NCBI GenBank assembly: GCA_031460505.1
Contig: JAVKTT010000001.1
Location: forward strand, 607,670 to 671,669
Reading direction: 5' to 3'
DNA length: 64,000 nucleotides
From: JAAYTL01 sp031460505
GTDB lineage: Bacteria > Bacillota > Clostridia > Tissierellales > Tissierellaceae
Notes under the pieces: generated by a model
What the model saw: the letters and a program-made list of their open reading frames with translations, nothing else
Databases searched by the model: none
Told to the model about the DNA's origin: nothing
Made by a program: the position numbers and the translations under genes
In this document: piece after piece, positions 60,747 through 64,000 of the stretch
How positions within the stretch are numbered: the first letter of the stretch is position 1
Layout of the letters: each line of letters begins with the position of its first letter

Positions 60747-61121
60747 ATGTCACAAGAAAAATTACAGATTCTTAATATGGTTAAGGATGGAAAAATTTCA
60801 GTTGATGAAGGCCTAAAGCTTATAGAGGCTCTAGAAGAAAATAACGAAAAGTTTGATAACAGAGGAAGTAAAGTAGGTAAATGTTTGAGGGTAAGGGTGT
60901 TTGATCCAGAAGACGAAACTAAAGTAAATGTTACATTACCAGTTTCATTGTTAAAAGTAGGAATGAAATTTGCTTCTAAACTTTCCCCCGAATTAAGTGA
61001 AGCAAACTTAAATGAACTAGATATCGAAGAAATACTTGCTGCTGTTGATAGTGGCCAAATAGGTAAAATAGTAGAAGTAGATTCTAGTGATGGAACTAAA
61101 GTTGAAATAACCATAGAATAA
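60747..61121 (+). CDS. SHOCT-like/YvlB-type domain protein
   Basis: A 124-residue protein. The N-terminal helical pair LQILNMVKDGKISVDEGLKLIEALEE is a SHOCT-like module, common in YvlB and related proteins. A charged linker and a beta-rich C-terminal half follow (VRVFDPEDETKVNVTLPVS, GKIVEVDSSDGTKVEITIE). The C-terminal half is shared with the 98-residue protein two genes upstream. AAGGAGGT precedes the start; a terminator follows. Function unknown. Confidence 0.78.
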   Translation: MSQEKLQILNMVKDGKISVDEGLKLIEALEENNEKFDNRGSKVGKCLRVRVFDPEDETKVNVTLPVSLLKVGMKFASKLSPELSEANLNELDIEEILAAVDSGQIGKIVEVDSSDGTKVEITIE

Positions 61122-61147
61122 TCCCGATTTTTCGGGATTGTTTTATT
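61120..61147 (+). terminator. Terminator of the small-regulator cluster
   Basis: AATCCCGA (61120-61127) with TCGGGATT (61132-61139) and GTTTTATTT. Confidence 0.88.
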
Positions 61148-61174
61148 TGTATAAATAATTATATTTGATATAAT
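61147..61174 (+). promoter_or_regulatory. Promoter of the MocR gene
   Basis: TTGTAT (61147-61152), 16 bases, TATAAT (61169-61174), next to the terminator above. Confidence 0.65.
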
Positions 61175-61206
61175 AAATGTATCCATACATATAAGGAGGA
61201 TATCTT

Positions 61207-62658
61207 ATGTGGAATATATCACTAAACAAAGAGTCTGAAACACCACTATACGTCCAAATAACAGAGAACATTAAGGAGCTTATCGAAGAAAATAATATTG
61301 AAGATGACAAATTACCTTCAATAAGAAAGCTAGCAAAGGATCTAGGAGTAAATAATGTTACTATAGTAAATGCTTACAAACAATTAGAGTTAGATGGTTA
61401 TGTATACTCTAAAAAAGGTAGTGGTACATATATTAAACGAATCCCTAATCCAAATGATATTTCTTACTTAGAAGAAGGAGATATGGAATTAATGGTATCT
61501 GGAATACTACCAATATCTCAAGACAGCATTAATTTTGCTTCTGTTTCTCCGACGCCTGATGTATTTCCCATAGATGATTTTAAACATTCTTTATCTCAAG
61601 TTTTAGACAGAGATGGAGCTCATGCATTTCTATACCCAGAGATCACTGGTTATGAACCTTTAAGAGATTCCATATCTAAGTTTTTACTTGAGAACTCACA
61701 TATCAGAGTTAATAAAGAGCAGATATTGATTACCTCAGGTGGACAACAAGCCCTAGATATAATCTCAAAGACCTTAATAAATCAGGGAGACTGTATCTTA
61801 GTAGAGAATCCTACATATTCTGGTGCTAAATCTGCCTTTGAATCAAGAGGTGCGAAGATTATTGGTATTCCTATGTTAGAGGATGGTATAGATATTGATC
61901 TTTTAAAATCACATATTAGAAGATATCAACCTAAGTTCCTATATACAATGACTAATTTCCAAAGTCCTACAACTTATTCATATAGCCCTTCTAAGAAGGA
62001 AGAACTATTATCATTAGCAAACGAATATGGTTTTTATATTATTGAAGATGACTTTTTAACTGATTTATCTTTTAATGAAGAGATAGATTTACCTCTAAAA
62101 TCAAAGGATAAATTTGATAATGTAATATTTATTAAATCATTTTCTAAGATATTTATGCCTGGAGTAAGAATTGGATTTATAACTTTACCTAATAAATTAT
62201 TTAAAGATATTATAAAAGCTAAACATACTACAGACATTTCTTCTTCTGGTTTCTTACAAAGAGCCTTTGATGAATATTTAAGAAAAGGATACTGGAAAAA
62301 TCATATTAAAAGAGTTAGAGAAGTATATAAAGAAAAGTATGATTTCTTTGTTTCAGAGCTTGAGAAATTAAAGAAATATGATATAGAATATACTCTACCA
62401 AATGGTGGAATGAGCATCTGGCTAAAGCTTCCTGAGGACATTGATGGCATCGAACTGTATAAGGAATGTATCGAGTATAATCTATCTATTGTACCGGGAA
62501 AAGTATTCTTTACCGATAATAGCCTATACTCAAATTATATTCGCCTTAGTTTTGGTACTGTAAGCAAGGAAGAAATTCGTGAAGGAATTTATATATTAGA
62601 AAATATATTATCAAAACCTAAATTAAATAAGGATAACAAATATTTACCTTTTGTATAA
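61207..62658 (+). CDS. MocR-family PLP-dependent transcriptional regulator
   Basis: Fusion of a GntR-type winged helix and an aminotransferase fold, 483 residues. The HTH spans about 12-75 (LPSIRKLAKDLGVNNVTIVNAYKQLELDGYV). The aminotransferase part has ITSGGQQALDIISKTL, the Asp of EDDFLTDL and the PLP Lys in IKSFSKIFMPGVRIGF. MocR proteins often regulate PLP, GABA or amino acid genes; no such target is adjacent. AAGGAGG precedes the ATG. Ends at a bidirectional terminator. Confidence 0.95.
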   Translation: MWNISLNKESETPLYVQITENIKELIEENNIEDDKLPSIRKLAKDLGVNNVTIVNAYKQLELDGYVYSKKGSGTYIKRIPNPNDISYLEEGDMELMVSGILPISQDSINFASVSPTPDVFPIDDFKHSLSQVLDRDGAHAFLYPEITGYEPLRDSISKFLLENSHIRVNKEQILITSGGQQALDIISKTLINQGDCILVENPTYSGAKSAFESRGAKIIGIPMLEDGIDIDLLKSHIRRYQPKFLYTMTNFQSPTTYSYSPSKKEELLSLANEYGFYIIEDDFLTDLSFNEEIDLPLKSKDKFDNVIFIKSFSKIFMPGVRIGFITLPNKLFKDIIKAKHTTDISSSGFLQRAFDEYLRKGYWKNHIKRVREVYKEKYDFFVSELEKLKKYDIEYTLPNGGMSIWLKLPEDIDGIELYKECIEYNLSIVPGKVFFTDNSLYSNYIRLSFGTVSKEEIREGIYILENILSKPKLNKDNKYLPFV

Positions 62659-62663
62659 AAACA

Positions 62664-62690
62664 AAGACTCCCAATTGGGAGCCTTTTTTT
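62664..62690 (+). terminator. Bidirectional terminator between MocR and rubrerythrin genes
   Basis: CTCCCAATTGGGAG palindrome (62668-62681) followed by CCTTTTTTT on the plus strand and CTTTGTTTTT on the minus strand. Confidence 0.88.
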
Positions 62691-62693
62691 ATA

Positions 62694-63278
62694 TTAATAT
62701 GTTTCTTTAAATACTTCGAAATATTTTTGTCCATGTGCACAAGCAGGACATACTTCTGGTGCTGATTCACCTGTATGGATATATCCACAGTTATTACATT
62801 TCCACTCTACTACTTCATCTTTCTTGAATACTTCACCATTTTCAATATTAGCTAGTAGCTTTAAGAATCTTCTTTCATGACGCTCTTCGACTTCAGCTAT
62901 TTCTCTAAATACATATGCAATATCATTGAATCCTTCTTCTTCAGCTACATCAGCAAATGCTGGATATAAATCACTATGTTCTTCATGTTCACCAGCCGCA
63001 GCCGCTTTTAGATTAAGGGATGTATTACCTAAAGCTACTGGGAAGTCAGCTGTAATATTAATTGTTTCTTCATTAAAATCATTGCTTAAGAATTTAAAAA
63101 ATCTCTTAGCATGCTCTGCTTCATTTTCAGCTGTTTCTAAGAATATATTAGCCATTTGTACATATCCTTCATTTCTTGCTGTTTTAGCATAATATGTATA
63201 CCTCATTCTAGCTTGAGATTCACCAGCAAAAGCTTGCATTAAATTTACTGCTGTTCTTGTACCTTTTAATGATTTCAT
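62694..63278 (-). CDS. Rubrerythrin
   Basis: Peroxide-reducing diiron protein of 194 residues found in anaerobes. The ferritin-like domain (about 1-150) has the ligands in FAGESQARMRYTYY, ENEAEHAKRFF and AEVEERHERRF. A rubredoxin-type domain ends the chain (CNNCGYIHTGESAPEVCPACAH). Cys pairs and Glu/His ligands are intact. It probably detoxifies hydrogen peroxide with NADH-linked donors. GGAGGT precedes the ATG. Single-gene unit. Confidence 0.97.
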   Translation of the reverse strand: MKSLKGTRTAVNLMQAFAGESQARMRYTYYAKTARNEGYVQMANIFLETAENEAEHAKRFFKFLSNDFNEETINITADFPVALGNTSLNLKAAAAGEHEEHSDLYPAFADVAEEEGFNDIAYVFREIAEVEERHERRFLKLLANIENGEVFKKDEVVEWKCNNCGYIHTGESAPEVCPACAHGQKYFEVFKETY

Positions 63279-63362
63279 TAAATTACCTCCAATTTTCTTA
63301 TCACATTATAGTAAATTACATATTTAATTATACCCAAATTGATTGAAATATAACAAAAAATT

Positions 63363-63446
63363 AATGAACAATATGAACAATAGGGACGCAAAACTTTGTT
63401 CATTTTAATAATGCGACAAAAGAGAACCGTCCCCAATTGTCGCATT
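63363..63446. repeat. REP-like palindromic element beside the rRNA operon
   Basis: Three interleaved inverted repeats: AATGAACAA (63363-63371) with TTGTTCATT (63396-63404); AATGCGACAA (63410-63419) with TTGTCGCATT (63437-63446); and GGGACG (63383-63388) with CGTCCC (63428-63433). The GAACCGTCCCC core resembles dispersed REP-type repeats of Firmicutes, linked in other genomes with REP-associated transposases. One copy seen here. Confidence 0.6.
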
Positions 63447-63486
63447 AAAAAAAGACTTACTTCAATTTAATGAAATAAGTCTTTTT
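63447..63486 (-). terminator. rRNA operon terminator
   Basis: AAAAAGACTTA (63449-63459) pairs with TAAGTCTTTTT (63476-63486); on the minus strand it follows 5S rRNA and ends in a T run. Confidence 0.9.
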
Positions 63487-63492
63487 ATCTAA

Positions 63493-63610
63493 TGCCCGGC
63501 AACTTCCTACTCTCCCAGGTCGTTACCAACCAAGTACCATCGGCGTTAAGAGGCTTAACTTCTGTGTTCGGTATGGGTACAGGTGTGTCCCTCTTGCTAT
63601 CGTCACCAGA
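63493..63610 (-). rRNA. rrf: 5S ribosomal RNA
   Basis: About 118 nt on the minus strand. It contains CCCATACCGAACACAGAAG and CGCCGATGGTACTTGG, typical of 5S rRNA, and its ends pair (CTGGTGAC region with TTGCCGGGCA). The terminator follows 7 bases later. Ends are good to a few bases. Confidence 0.96.
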
Positions 63611-63647
63611 CGAAAACTACTTTGCAATTTTTAATAGATTATGTTTA

Positions 63648-64000
<353 letters not shown>

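Overview
The window looks like a chromosomal segment of a low-GC, Gram-positive anaerobe of the class Clostridia, probably near the Tissierellales. This rests on A+T-rich DNA with strong Shine-Dalgarno sites and frequent TTG/GTG starts, and on Firmicutes markers: long-form SRP RNA, a T-box leader, DnaD and DnaI-type loaders, CsoR/CopZ/CopA, a Spo0E-type phosphatase, MocR, a CtsR-like operator, glutamate 2,3-aminomutase and TRAP-TAXI transporters. Placement below class level is inference. Spo0E suggests a sporulating lineage.

Layout. 1-2.3 kb: a Y-family polymerase cut by the window edge and a Na+/H+-type antiporter. 2.3-5.5 kb: recR, ybaB and dnaX, then tRNA-Ser(GGA) and the SRP RNA on the other strand. 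5.6-9.1 kb: a clpB-cbpA chaperone operon under a sigma-A promoter with a CtsR-like box. 9.2-12.1 kb: a WG-repeat/S-layer protein, a short spo0E-like gene and an XRE regulator. 12.1-17.7 kb: two divergent metal operons, csoR-copZ-copA (CsoR operator) and feoA-feoB-feoC (Fur box). 17.8-18.2 kb: an unassigned, strongly structured non-coding RNA candidate with its own terminator, followed by pncB with a separate promoter. 19.7-22.1 kb: DUF1622, tRNA-Ser(CGA), tadA, tRNA-Arg(CCT) and a DUF401 permease.

22.2-30.3 kb: a TRAP-TAXI transporter of richer base composition, glutamate 2,3-aminomutase (eam) behind a textbook sigma-54 promoter, a sigma-54 activator and a homoserine dehydrogenase. 30.5-36 kb: a tiny Gly-rich peptide gene, an M1-type lipoprotein peptidase and a second TRAP-TAXI operon with DUF1850. 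36-37.7 kb: serS with a Ser T-box. 37.7-43 kb: an apparent operon GNAT-dnaD-dnaI-PTS EIIC-glpK. 43-49.3 kb: dnaB, rplI, gdpP, yybS, a MazG-like gene, then rpsR-ssb-rpsF.

49.3-56 kb: the phosphate regulon pstS-pstCAB-phoU-phoB-phoR, with two promoters carrying identically spaced Pho-box repeats and a PstS whose two lobes are in permuted order. 56-59.8 kb: DUF951, mscS, DUF3343, yedF and two envelope proteins. 60-61.1 kb: a three-gene set of small regulators related to one another. 61.2-63.3 kb: MocR regulator and rubrerythrin. 63.5-64 kb: 5S rRNA and the 3' end of 23S rRNA, minus strand, with a REP-like element next to the operon terminator.

No CRISPR array, prophage, insertion sequence or obvious defence system was seen. 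The most interesting items are the structured RNA at 17.78-18.22 kb, the permuted PstS with its paired Pho promoters, and the sigma-54-controlled beta-glutamate locus.
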